Assembly: GCA_004014935.1 (NCBI GenBank)
Contig: CP025322.1
Location: 2,356,001-2,420,000, forward strand
Direction of reading: 5' to 3'
Length of the DNA: 64,000 nt
Source: Saccharomycopsis malanga
Lineage: Eukaryota; Ascomycota; Saccharomycetes; Ascoideales; Saccharomycopsidaceae
A model generated the notes under the pieces. The model saw only the letters and a list, made by a program, of their open reading frames with translations, was not told where the DNA came from and did no database searches. Within the stretch, counting starts at the first letter, position 1. Each line of letters opens with the position of its first letter. The position numbers were made by a program, and so were the translations under genes. Of the stretch, positions 53,519 to 63,856 are shown piece after piece.

Positions 53519-56144
53519 CTTGTACTATACTGCAATGCACCCTCCGTGCCAGAACACCCAAAATCCGTCAATATCTTGCCAATATATACAGATCCAGTTA
53601 TATATATATATCTATATAGCCCAGTCTCCAGCTGCAGCACCTCATGCATGTCTTAATGCGCCCGGAAACCTTATTCTCCTGCACCAACGGCAGCTGCCGG
53701 CCCGCTAGAACGCTTTTTGATGGCCACGCTGCAGCTCCATCTCTCAATTCGGCCATCCTTAAGGGTTCTTTGGGTAAATCCTTCGCGTTCTTCTTCTTCA
53801 TTACTCTCATCTCTCCTGCGCGATGTGACGCAGCAGGCTGCAAGCTGCTGCACGGTGCTGCATTCAGACGCGCCACGACGCGTTTCGTTGCCTGGTCGTG
53901 CAGCCCCAGTCGCGCTTTTTTCCATCAAATAGATTTGGTTTCTAATGGTTGGTGTACTGGACAAGCAACGAATGGCAAGCTGCTCGTCCAATGTAGAGGT
54001 GCAAGATCTATGCACAGCTGCTTGTGTAGTGCCTGGCGTTCTGCTGTTCCCTCGCTTCTGCATGGCGAGGGTCTCCTCCAAAATCTAACTCCCAATGTCC
54101 TGATTCGATCATACTGTTGCCAAAACGCGTACAATGTGAGACACTTGCACCGAGGACAGGTCCTGACGTGTGCGTGAAACAAATAAACAAGTCTGGTAAA
54201 GGCCCGGGGCCTCGTTTTACTTTTATTGTATAGAAATGGTACTTTTGGTAAGTCCTGAAGGGTAATCACTCATCTCAATTCGGCTTACCTAATTTTAGCT
54301 GCTCTTCATCTGCAGCATTGTAGACTTGCAAAAGAACAAAACAGTAAAATGCCGAAAGATTTACTTGCCTTTATCTATATAGACTGTACCAATGCGCATG
54401 CTAATGCATGGTGAGGCATCCATCATATGAAAATAAATGCACAAGTCACATGGAATATGCATTTGCTTTTGATTCACCACTTTATGCAGCTTCTTGTGGG
54501 TTCCTGCATGCCTCATATGAAAAAAGCAAACATCACATGTTCTATACATGAGCAATTTGTCTCCATGCTTAAACACACCATAATAGCATCAAAAACCACC
54601 CACATCAAAACTTTAAACTATTATACATGAACAAGCTTGCATAACTCATACATATGCGTGAGCAGAGCAGACATTACTAAATAAATCAGCAAAAACCTAC
54701 ACAACTGTTCATCTACCATAGTGTTCCATGCAAAAAAAAAAGAAAACAATTGCCAATATGTTCCGCATCACAACTACAATAAACATGGAAAAAACCGTTA
54801 CAAATTGCTCTTGTTCTTCTTCCAATAACAATGACTCTTGTTCTTATCAATAAGTGCCTGCGACCTTCCTGCAAGAACAGGCCCGTTGCATTTGCAGGTT
54901 GCGCATGGTGCATGTTGCATATTGCATATGGCGGCAGCAGCAAAACACGAACCATTGCTGCGGGTCAGATCCCATACACGGAAGCTACTTACCGTTTTGG
55001 CCAAATCTCAGATCTAACCTCTCCAGTAAACCTTTCGGCAATGAATATAGATCATGTGATAAATGCACTAATATGCATGACACTACATCACTTTTTCTTT
55101 TAGGAAACCCCTCTTTTTGAGGGCAGCGCCGTTTGCCGCTCGCCCCTTGGAAAATGCAGCCAATGCATCAATACTGCCTAATTGGGCGGAGAACGTAAAA
55201 GGGCTCCATGTGATGCAGACGTGCAGTCACATAGTCCCGCATATTATAACCAAAGTTTTCGATAGACGATCGCCTTGAAGATCACGTAGGGAGATCGTTT
55301 GGATAGCGCGACGGCACGCGCCACAAGCTATTGGAAAACTAGTAGTGAACTTTATCGGTTTGCAGGCGGTTTTCAGAGAGAGAGAAAAGAGTGTGTAGAG
55401 TGCGGAAAAAATTTCAATGTACGAGAACGCAAGTTGTGCAGCACCAAATTGTTGAGCATCCGAAACGGGAAAAATGCAAGAGAAGAGAGAAAAATTTTTT
55501 TCGACAACATGAGGAAGAGCATTGCAGGAGGGGGGGGGGGCATGCACATCGTAAGGCATGCATACATACACGCTGGTGAGGCAGGTAGAGAAGGTTGCAT
55601 AATGCATGCTTGTTTTGCAAGCAATTGACAAAAATGCCCAGCAACTGACAGGTTTCACAAGAAACCTGAGGACCCCGCGCGTGTGTGTAGTATTTTAAAG
55701 AATAGGTAAACAACCAACCAGTCTGCGTTAAAAGTGGGCACGCGTGGGAGGTTAAATTTTCTGAAACGGTTAAAGTACTGGATACTTGCATATTATACAC
55801 CGCATTGCGTCAATAGACAATTGTAATGGCCAACTGGCCATAAAGGCTGCTCTGCGCTGATACAATGCTTTGCCCAACAGCTAGTGCATGCGCACGCATA
55901 GGTATGCATCACTACGCAGTTTGCAGTGTCGGTTAGCGCACGAGTAGGCCCATGCGCCATGCACGCCCAATGCAAACGCATGCGTCTGAATATAGCGGAC
56001 GGGGAATCCGAAACAGGCTAGCTTATACATGTATAATATATAATATATAATGTGTATATATATAAGAGGAGACGCTTGCCCAGATTTTCTCGAAAAAACT
56101 AGGCTCTTTCTGGAGATACCTGACGCTAACCATACATAATAAAG
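53519..56144. promoter_or_regulatory. 2.6-kb GC-richer intergenic region with MCB boxes and dense TGCA words
   Basis: Divergent region between the WHI5/NRM1-like gene and the GPI cell-wall gene, and by far the longest gene gap here without an A or B repeat. ACGCGT (MluI cell-cycle box) occurs at 53878-53883, 54125-54130 and 55740-55745. By hand count, TGCA occurs about 50 times, often as ATGCAT or GCATGC, against about 10 expected. TGCA is the core seen by APSES factors (Efg1/Sok2/Phd1). A G10 run lies at 55531-55540. TATATATATAAG at about 56053-56064 is a TATA element 80 bp upstream of the cell-wall gene. Overlapping open frames on both strands look like by-products of the higher GC content. 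Confidence 0.6.
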
Positions 56145-56702
56145 ATGAAGTTTTCTGTTGCTGCTTTCCTTGCATTGCTTTCTACTGCTGCTGCAGTTGA
56201 CCCGGCTGTTCTTTCTGCCTTATTGGGCGACTTGAAAGCTCATTCTGGCGAGTACATTTCCTACATCCAAGCCAACCCACAAGCATACCCTGCTTCTCTT
56301 TATGCATTGGTGCAGCAAGCCTCCACTGCCACCAATTTGAACGCTTTGGCCAGCCAGTTCCCTACTGCAGAGTTTTCTTCTTTCCTCACTGGTTTCCCAT
56401 ACGCTTCCAGAGTTGAGAGCGAGATTTCTGCTGCTCAAGCTGGTGCTTCTGCAGGTGCATCTTCTGCAGTTGCCTCTTCTGCTCCTGCATCTTCTACTGC
56501 CTCTTCTGCTGCATCTTCTGCTGCTGCATCTTCCACTGCTGCTAAAAGCACTGCTGCTGCTGCTTCCAACACCACTGGTGGTGCTGCTGCTTCTAACACC
56601 ACTTCTGGCTCTTCTTCTACTGCGTCTTCCGGCGCCGGAAAAGCTGCAAAGTTGGCTTTGTTGCCTGTGGCTCTTTTCTCCGCTTTGGCCTTTGCTTTGT
56701 AA
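56145..56702 (+). CDS. GPI-anchored cell-wall protein of the SRP1/TIP1 family
   Basis: Secreted protein of 185 aa. A signal peptide covers about 1-17 (MKFSVAAFLALLSTAAAV). The TIP1-type domain runs from about 18 to 105 (VLSALLGDLKAHSGEYISYI, LTGFPYASRVESEISAAQ), resembling Tip1, Tir and seripauperin proteins. A Ser/Ala/Thr-rich, probably O-mannosylated segment covers about 106-160, with two NTT sequons, and a GPI attachment signal follows (small residues SSGAGKAA then KLALLPVALFSALAFAL). In Saccharomyces, TIP1/TIR genes respond to cold, anaerobiosis or stationary phase. The Ser/Ala segment is coded by TCT/GCT repeats, which create a spurious Leu-rich frame at 56413-56754. The exact paralogue cannot be assigned. 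Confidence 0.82.
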   Translation: MKFSVAAFLALLSTAAAVDPAVLSALLGDLKAHSGEYISYIQANPQAYPASLYALVQQASTATNLNALASQFPTAEFSSFLTGFPYASRVESEISAAQAGASAGASSAVASSAPASSTASSAASSAAASSTAAKSTAAAASNTTGGAAASNTTSGSSSTASSGAGKAAKLALLPVALFSALAFAL

Positions 56703-56721
56703 GCTCTTCTTATTTTGCTGT

Positions 56722-57335
56722 TATAATGTCCATACCGTTAATGTTATTTGTTAGTTTTTGAGAATTTTTTTTGTATGATCAGATAATTGTTTAAAAATTG
56801 TAATTTATTCATCGCTAATGTGAGAATCTGGGAAAATTGTAAAAATTTCCAGTGGCCCAGTTGGAAAGGTTATGAGTGTTGGTGTTTGGAATGTGACGAG
56901 TTCGAATCGTGTTATTGGAGAATTTGACTTTGCTCACAATGTTATCGGTGAATCAAATTTTGTTTAGTATATGTGATAGGAATGTGTGGATATTAGAAAA
57001 ATAGGTTATTATGATGATCTGTTTAGCGTTGGTTGGTATCAAAGATATGTTTATGGATTTTGTTGTTTATTATTGTATAAATGCTAAAATGTCTATACCG
57101 TTGATGATATTTGTTAATGATAATTGTTAATATTAAGATTTCTCTTTCTATGATCAGATAGTCATTTGAAAGTTGTAAATTATTCATTGCTAATTTGAGA
57201 ATCTCGGAAAATTGTGAAAATTTCCAGTGGCCCAGTTGGAAAGGTTATGAGTGTTGGTGCTTGGAGCGTGACAAGTTCGAATCTTGGTGATGGCGAATTT
57301 AATTTTGTCTAGTAGAAGTGATAGGAATGTGTGGA
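56722..57335 (+). repeat. Tandem duplication downstream of the cell-wall gene, each unit with a D-type tRNA-like module (D3, D4)
   Basis: Two units, about 56722-56960 and 57088-57335, share GTCCATACCGTTAATG, TATGATCAGATAATYG, TGGCCCAGTTGGAAAGGTTA (A box TGGCCCAGTTG), TGAGTGTTGGTG and ACAAGTTCGAATC (B-box-like). Landmarks in the units are 10-20% diverged by eye. Between them is about 125 bp of unshared AT-rich DNA. Confidence 0.6.
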
Positions 57336-57462
57336 AAATATTAGAGTTTACTCGGTGTAGTATAATGATAATATTATATATTTCAAGCCTAGTACATATA
57401 CGCCCTGCTGTCCAGTGGCTGTGCCTAGTTAATTTCCATTTAATCATATCAACTTGTTATTT

Positions 57463-57768
57463 TTATAATAATATCATATATTTCAAGCCCAGTACATATC
57501 AGTTTTGTATATACGCGCTATGTCTAAAGGGACCTGCTAAACCCAGTGGAGAAAACCCAAAAAACTCCATAAACTATTCACTCAGTTGAAAAATAAGTAG
57601 ACTTTCTTCTAGGCCATCTTCAAACAGCTGCACTTGCCTGTGAAAGCACATTTAGCATCGTAAAAAGCAGCAAGTAAAAGTGTCTTTATGGGATTGAACC
57701 CGTGTTCCTGTTAAATTTTTTTCTCTTCTCCGAGAGCTCTGACCACTGAGCCAAATGGCCAAGTGGCA
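57463..57768 (-). mobile_element. SINE-like repeat family A, copy A21
   Basis: Full-length minus-strand copy. The head GCCATTTGGCTCAGTGGTCA and a B box with one base missing (GGGTTCAATCCC) are present, with body and tail CTGGGCTTGAAATATATGAT. A second tail fragment lies at 57367-57400, and a plus-strand head fragment (GGCCTTATGGCTCTGTGGTT) at 57825-57880. Confidence 0.72.
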
Positions 57769-57880
57769 TTGGTAGTGACCATTTTCTCATTCTCTTTGGT
57801 CTATACTATTGTCTGCAATAGTCCACTAGGCCTTATGGCTCTGTGGTTAGAGCACTAAGATACCTAAAGGGTAATCGGAA

Positions 57881-58284
57881 ATTCTGACGACTGAATAGAC
57901 TCAGAATACAATGAGCAAAAGGAAGCGGCAGTGTTGTCCACTGACTGATAAGCCTAGCCAATAAGAAATAGTAAAAAAGAATATCAGCCAACTTGCCATT
58001 TAATATGGAATCCTAACAAGTTATTATTACAATATATCGAAATCCGGACCGGAACCGGTACGGAACCGGACCGGCTGATGCGGTCCTCATGTTGGACGAG
58101 TGAGTTGTTAAATATGCATGTCAAAAACTATGAAATGATCAAAGTAAACTGGTGATTCAGTAGCATCGTATTCTTGAGTAGGAATGCGATTAGTCCTGGT
58201 GTCAACTAGGACACTGCAGCTTGTACTATGTTAAAACCAAAGCCAGTTACCTCATGTCAATACATAGGTATTAGCGGCTCTTTA
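57881..58284. other. Intergenic DNA with a CCGGACCGG palindrome
   Basis: No gene is seen. A GC-rich near-palindrome built on CCGGAACCGG lies at 58044-58074 in otherwise AT-rich DNA. Confidence 0.45.
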
Positions 58285-59080
58285 GGCCAACTCAAGCTTC
58301 TTTTTAGGCATTGGACAAGGATTTCATAATATATGTGGCTATCAAAACTTGTTATTTATCAAACTATACTCTTGAAAAGTAAAGATTTCTGGTGTTTTCA
58401 ACAAAAATGCCCATATGCCTTATTATTGCCGAGTGGCCAAGTTGGTTCAACCAGCATGCGCCACCACGCGCCACAATGCGCCACATAAAACAAGTGTGGC
58501 GTTCCTCACTTTATGTTTTGGGACTCGATTCGCGTTGCTGACGTTTTGCAGTAATCAGCAAACGCTTTTATTGGAATAGATCAATGCTGTCAGGGTTATT
58601 TGACTTGAGAAAAACGTGCCCCAATATTAGAATTTTTTGCCTATATTATAGTACTATTTATACTAAGAAATATCCAGTTTCTGAATAATTATACGATGTA
58701 ACGGGAAACTATCGGTTTTTCAAAAAAGTTTATTGTTTTTATCTCTCAGAGAGACTTCATTTTTTTTCTTTATGTCATTTCATAGGTGTCGATTGCTTTT
58801 AGTTTTGTTTGCAATTTTTTCAGGGCTTCAATCAGCTTTATACCTTAGTTCAGCAGAGTGCAGTTTAAACAACTTTTATTCCTGCTCAATTTGATGTTAC
58901 AAATTTTATGATGAGAATTTGACATAAACTGTTTGTATTTATGCTGGTCTAGGTTTTCATTTGCCTTAATAAATCCTTATAGAAGTTGTGGATTGCTGAT
59001 TTACTTTGGCTGTTTTTGCTAAAAATTCTAAGAGAAGTTTTAGTACAGCATTATGTCAGTTGTGTTAAAAGCCGCAGGGC
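58285..59080 (+). mobile_element. tRNA-headed long repeat family B, copy B4 (internally shortened)
   Basis: Leader and tRNA-like module (TGGCCAAGTTGGTTCAACC, GGACTCGATTCGCG) with an enlarged stem region (three GCGCCAC units). The body is shortened but ends with the family 3' text (TTATGTCAGTTGTGTTAAAA). Confidence 0.65.
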
Positions 59081-59180
59081 AGGATAGTTTTGCAGATAGC
59101 ACTCGGAAGAAGATATATAGATTTTAGAGGCTCAGGGGTCAAAAGATTATCCACAACAATACTGATCTCATAGACAAGTC

Positions 59181-59705
59181 AATTCAAGGCGTAGTATCTC
59201 TCGTAGAGTACCCAATAATCCTCCAAGTCATAGTTACACTTGGTTCTGCATGTTAAAGGCCAAAATAAACTTTTGAAAAGTAAAGATATTTTGTCGTTTT
59301 AACAGAAATATGCCAATATGCCTTACTAGTACTAAGTGGCCAAGTTGGTTGAGGCGTGCGCCACGCAAAATAGTGTGGGAAAACAAGTGTGGCGTTCCTC
59401 ACTTTGGGTTTTTGGTACTCGATTCGCGCTCTTGACGTTTTGCAGTAATCAGCAAACGTTTTATTGGAATAAATTAATTTGGGCAAAGTTTTTTATTTTT
59501 AAAAACATTCCTAACATTCTGATTTTTTTTTAGCATGTTATAGTACTATTTATAACTGAAATAGCGTTAGATTCTCGCAGAAGTACTTGATATAGTGGAA
59601 AATTGCCCATTTTGACAAAATTTTATGATTTTAAACCAAATTTTACAAGCTTTACAGTAATACGAAACTGATATGTACTGGGCACGAACTGTAAGATTAA
59701 TATTT
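59181..59705 (+). mobile_element. Repeat family B, copy B5, ending in a family A tail
   Basis: The leader TTCAAGGCGTAGTATCTCTC and the tRNA-like module (TGGCCAAGTTGGTTGAGGC, GGTACTCGATTCGCGC) are followed by about 250 bp of B body to TTTTGACAAAATTTT. From about 59658 the text becomes the 3' end of family A (TACGAAACTGATATGTACTG, GGCACGAACTGTAAGATTA). Confidence 0.62.
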
Positions 59706-60146
59706 CAAAACAGCTAAAGAGATAAATTGGTATTTCTCATGACACCATAGTAACTTATTTGTTCAATAATTAAACAACTAAACAACTAAATTTCGTTCAC
59801 CAACAATTCATCCCAGCATTTTCTGTGCCTCTTAATCACTCACCAATACTGTGGCTCGCTCGTGTCCAACATACCAAATCAACTTTCTAACCTTGGCCTA
59901 ATTGGAATGGTTACGAGCACCGGCGTGGTTTTTACATATATTTCAGCCAAAAAAATGTGTGTCCGAGTTCGAATTTCAGCAATGACGAATTACCAATAAT
60001 TCAAATTACGAATTTGATTCAACAATTATTCGCTAAAGAGTCATTTGCTACAGAAAATAAGTTGCATTAAACATCTTTTATCAAAAACCTATGAAAAATC
60101 AATGAACAAATGGTCACAAAGCACTTGTTTCACTACGGAAAACCAA
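59706..60146. other. Intergenic DNA with a D-type module (D5, 59890-59990)
   Basis: No gene is seen. TTGGAATGGTTACGAGCACC and GAGTTCGAATTTC at 59905-59980 resemble the A- and B-box parts of family D, with a longer gap between them. Confidence 0.4.
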
Positions 60147-61333
60147 TTACCATCCAAACATCTTGGAAATAAAGCCCGTGTTTTGCAGCTCAGTTTTGCT
60201 GTTCAACTGGCTACGGCTGTAGACTCTTGTGGGCTGCAATTTGGGCGGGTTAGGCACCGAGTCCAGTGGCTCGTTTTCGTCCATAATAATACTGTAGATG
60301 TCCTTAGAAGCCAAGGTGTCGTGATTCCTACGTTTTGCGTTTCTCATAGAAAAGTACGATCTGGTGTCGTTGAATCCTAGCTGGCTCTGGGCCTGCAAGC
60401 TGGCCTTGCTTGTCTTGTGCGGAACATTACGTCTGAATGTACAGTTGCTGTAATAGCTGTTCACCTCGTCGTTTGCCAGGTGCGGCTGGTAGTTTACTAT
60501 CGCGTGTCTCGAAAACGGTCTAGAACGACCCTTTTTCACCTCCACACTGGGCCGAATCATCTGCAAAATGTCCTCCTCATCCTCATACTCATCTTCCGCC
60601 TCCTCCGCCTCCACAATGCGCTTCTTATCTGCCCAGCTGCCGCCATACTTGTCCTGGAACTTGGCCACTACATAATCTTTCAGCCCGTTGCTCACAGACT
60701 GCCTTTTCTGACGCAATATCTCGTCATTCACATCATTGTTCAACTTTTCGGTCAAATCGCTCAACAATTGCGGATTTTCAAATTCATCTACACAATTCTC
60801 CTCTATAATTCTATACATCGCACTCTCATTAGAAGATATCGAATCATTGTCACTTTTAATCATCATCATCTCTTTGTTACTACTCTCCTTCTTAACTTGA
60901 GATTTTGTATGGGCACGTGATGAACGTGCACCGCCACTTGCACCACCCTCAGATACACCTCCGGATGCACCCCCGATTTCCGTTTTGAGCTGATTTCTCA
61001 CTTTTTCTTCAATCTTCTCCTCAATCAACTTGTCAATATAGCTATTATACTCCGTTGCCACTGTGCTACTTTCTGCCAAGTTACTTTTTGAGCTATTATC
61101 AAGCAGATTTCCTCCTGCAGTTGGGCTGTACGTCGAAGGCGTGCTTTCTGCATCACCTGCTTCATTTTCCAGATGACGCATGCCACTTGGTTTCTGCTTA
61201 TTTTTGGCCTTGAAAAACTTGCTTAATCGGTTTCCAAGATGCGTCTTTCCTTTCTTCATCTCGTCCATTTGCAGCGCAATTGGTAAAGGCTCCTTCAAAT
61301 TATGCAATCTGTTGCTGTTGCTCTGCAATGCAC

Positions 61334-61364
<31 letters not shown>

Positions 61365-62285
61365 CTGCAATGCACTGCTTGGAAACATGTCGATAAAGCA
61401 GCATGCAGACTTGAATATCTGTTCCACCTCCTCTAACTGCCCATTGTCAAAGCGCTCAAATATTATGCGCCAAAAGCGCTCAGGGTGTGACACCATAAGA
61501 ATAAACATATTGTCGCTTATCTTGAAAATTTTGAGACGTGGCAACAATGGATGCACAAATGTTTCGCGCGTAGTCTTCCTGCCGCCACCGCATGACAAGT
61601 ACCGAATGCCGCCTTCAAGCTCATATATCTGCAAAATGCCATGCGCAAGTAGACGCCCCTTTGCATTCAATGCTTTGCGGCGGCTAGTGATGCTCTGTGC
61701 GTCATCACCCTCGTGATCATTGTACTCCTCTCCGTCATTGGATAAAATATCTGTAATGTTGCTGCGGATAGACTCCAACGAGTCAACCCTTTTGAGCGAA
61801 TGCATGGAACCTGCATCCATTGATGCGCTGCGACGTAGCTGCGAGGGTATATTTGCATTGTAAGTGTATATCCGTGCCCCTTCAATAGCAATTAATACAT
61901 TCTTTGTGTTCTCTTCAGAAAAGCCAATATTCATATTATGTAGCGAGGAAGATATGGACGCCACACTAGAGCGTCTTGATACTCTGTCCTTGTCAAAATT
62001 GAGTTTATGCGCTGCAGTGGTGCTTGCAGTGGTGCCTACAGCTGCAGCTGCAGCCATAGATGACCGTTGACGTGTCCCATTGCGTGTTACGCCACTCAGT
62101 ATCCCATCCCGCTTGTCCAAATGCGTTCGGTGTCCCAATCTATTTATATCTTTATTATGAGACTTTCCAATTGGCTCTTGTTGATTGAAAGATGCATACT
62201 TGTTCCACAGCCGCCTTCTTTGCAGCATCGAACTCCTCTGTGGGACTTCCTCACTCGACATGCTGATTGTAAATGACTCAACCAC
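60147..62285 (-). CDS. Inp1-like peroxisome inheritance protein
   Basis: Protein of 712 aa. The conserved core at about 207-275 reads KGRLLAHGILQIYELEGGIR, YLSCGGGRKTTRETFVHPLL and PRLKIFKISDNMFILMVSHP then ERFWRIIFE. This resembles the PH-like domain of Inp1, the peripheral peroxisomal protein that tethers peroxisomes to the mother-cell cortex. Saccharomyces Inp1 is 420 aa, so this one is much longer. The extra length lies in low-complexity stretches: Ser/Arg-rich about 100-170, SNSNSNSNSSS about 310-325, acidic EEAEDEYEDEE about 590, and AAAAAVG about 77. The C terminus is TGFISKMFGW. An internal start at MSSEEV (62261) is possible. Identity rests on one domain. Confidence 0.55.
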
Positions 62286-62458
62286 TGTCCCGCTTCACCA
62301 AGGCACCTATTTCGCAACAGCACTATATGCAAGACCAGCAACTTGTTACCTGTTGTTACCAAAATAATTCTCTCTAACAACAAATGGCAATTTGTATAAC
62401 CAAGTCACGTGTATCGTTTTATCGTAAAAATAGAATCATCGGGTAACAGACAATGCAA
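62286..62458. promoter_or_regulatory. Probable promoter of the INP1-like gene
   Basis: Short upstream region with CACGTG at about 62407-62412 (TCACGTG). No other clear signal. Confidence 0.3.
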
Positions 62459-62790
62459 TAGTGGCCGAGTCGGTTTGACTATTATTCAAAACTTACTTTT
62501 AGAATTTGGCAATGTCCCCAGTTCGATTCCTGCCACAGACAAATATAGCCATATTTAAATCCGGGTAACAAGTTTCAATGTTATGTAATGCAATGCTCTG
62601 GAAGGTATATTTCAGTAACAGTACGCATTCTGATGTTGTTGCAATGGTATGATAGATACTTCTCATGCTAGATGAAGCTAGATAACGTGAGTATAGGTAT
62701 TTTCATATATAATTATGCCAAAAAATGTGATAGTTACGTCTTCACGTGATGTTCCAAGTGATCTTGGTTTTGTGTAATATATGTGCTTAC
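62459..62790 (+). mobile_element. tRNA-headed repeat family C, copy C1
   Basis: The head TGGCCGAGTCGGTTTGAC has a perfect A-box match, and CAGTTCGATTCCTG is the B box (62518-62531). The body follows (CCGGGTAACAAGTTTCAATG, GGTATATTTCAGTAACA, TAGATAACGTGAGTATAGGT, ATTATGCCAAAAAATGTGAT, ACGTCTTCACGTGATG). It differs from C2 by roughly 10-15%. Confidence 0.65.
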
Positions 62791-63099
62791 TATATACCCA
62801 ATTCAGGGAAATCCAAACATAAATAATCATAAATAGCATCACATGACTGATGCAAGTATCAAATGGTTCAAATATGCGCAAGGGGCGGGCGTGTTCAAAT
62901 TCCGTATAATGACAGTTCTTTATGGTTATTTTACATTTATTCAATAATGAACAATCAGTTTAATGAATTTTTATTTCCCTGGAGAAAGGGAGTACCATAC
63001 TGTTGATTATCCAACATTGACGAGTTTTAGTTGCCGATTTGGGTTTGTGGGGTGTATTCACCTTTTTCGAATATGCATACCCCCAATGTAGTAAAAAGT
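62791..63099. other. Intergenic DNA between family C copies
   Basis: No gene or clear repeat. AT-rich, with one GGGGCGGGCG word near 62881. Confidence 0.4.
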
Positions 63100-63272
63100 T
63101 TCAGCTATGAGATTAAATAATTTTTGTTTCTATACTCATAATATTTAAAACTTGTTACCCGGAAAGGAAATTAAGTAAATATGCCTGTAGTAGGAGTCGA
63201 ACTGGGGACCATCAAAAAAAACCTAAAGTGAGCTCGAAAATCCCCATAAATCAACTCGGCCACCAATCTAAC
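63100..63272 (-). mobile_element. tRNA-headed repeat family C, copy C3 (head only)
   Basis: On the minus strand: TGGCCGAGTTGATTTATGG, CCCCAGTTCGACTCCTACTA (B box) and CCGGGTAACAAGTTTTAAA. Then the similarity to other copies ends. Confidence 0.55.
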
Positions 63273-63529
63273 CTGCATTATGCATGAGCTGCATATTATC
63301 AAGTTACTGATGTAGGTGTCAGATTCATAGAAATGGTCGTTTTTTTAAGTTCGAAAATGAGTTTACAAACAAACTGGCCATACCAAATCGTCTGGGCCAT
63401 CAAATCATGAACATTCCAATCTGGCCAGTGTGTCACGGGATTTATGGATTATACAGATGCCTCATCGCGCAACCGCAGCGATATTGTTTACAATTCATCA
63501 TAATAGGCACTTTGTAAATAGACACAAAA

Positions 63530-63856
63530 ACCCAGTTTACACAAAAAGAAGTTCACTTGCGTCGTCACGTGATGACGTAAGTATCACATTTTTTGGCATA
63601 ATTATACCTGAAAATACCTACACTCACATTATCTAGCTTGATCTCGCAGGAGACGTATCAATCATACTATTGGAACGTCAGAGTACATAATGTTACTGAA
63701 ATATACCTTACAGAACATTGCATTGCATTACGTGAGATACCTGTTATCCGGCTTGAGAATTTTTGTCAGCTAATGATAGCAAGAGTCGAACTGGGGACCG
63801 GTCAAGAAAACCTAAAGTGAGGTTGGAAATACGCATAAATCAACTCGGCCACGAAC
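63530..63856 (-). mobile_element. tRNA-headed repeat family C, copy C2
   Basis: Full-length minus-strand copy: A box TGGCCGAGTTG (near 63849), B box CCCCAGTTCGACTCTTGC (near 63795), then the body with ATAGTATGATTGATACGTCT and ATTATGCCAAAAAATGTGAT to GACGACGCAAGTGAACTTC. Positions 63603-63723 form an exact inverted repeat with 63880-64000. Confidence 0.68.

Noticed and set aside
53598-55981. Many overlapping frames in the long GC-richer intergenic region
   Set aside because: They occur on both strands at similar length, show no domains and are explained by base composition.
56413-56754. Leu-rich frame inside the cell-wall gene
   Set aside because: Out-of-frame reading of the TCT/GCT repeats that code the Ser/Ala segment; no independent signal.
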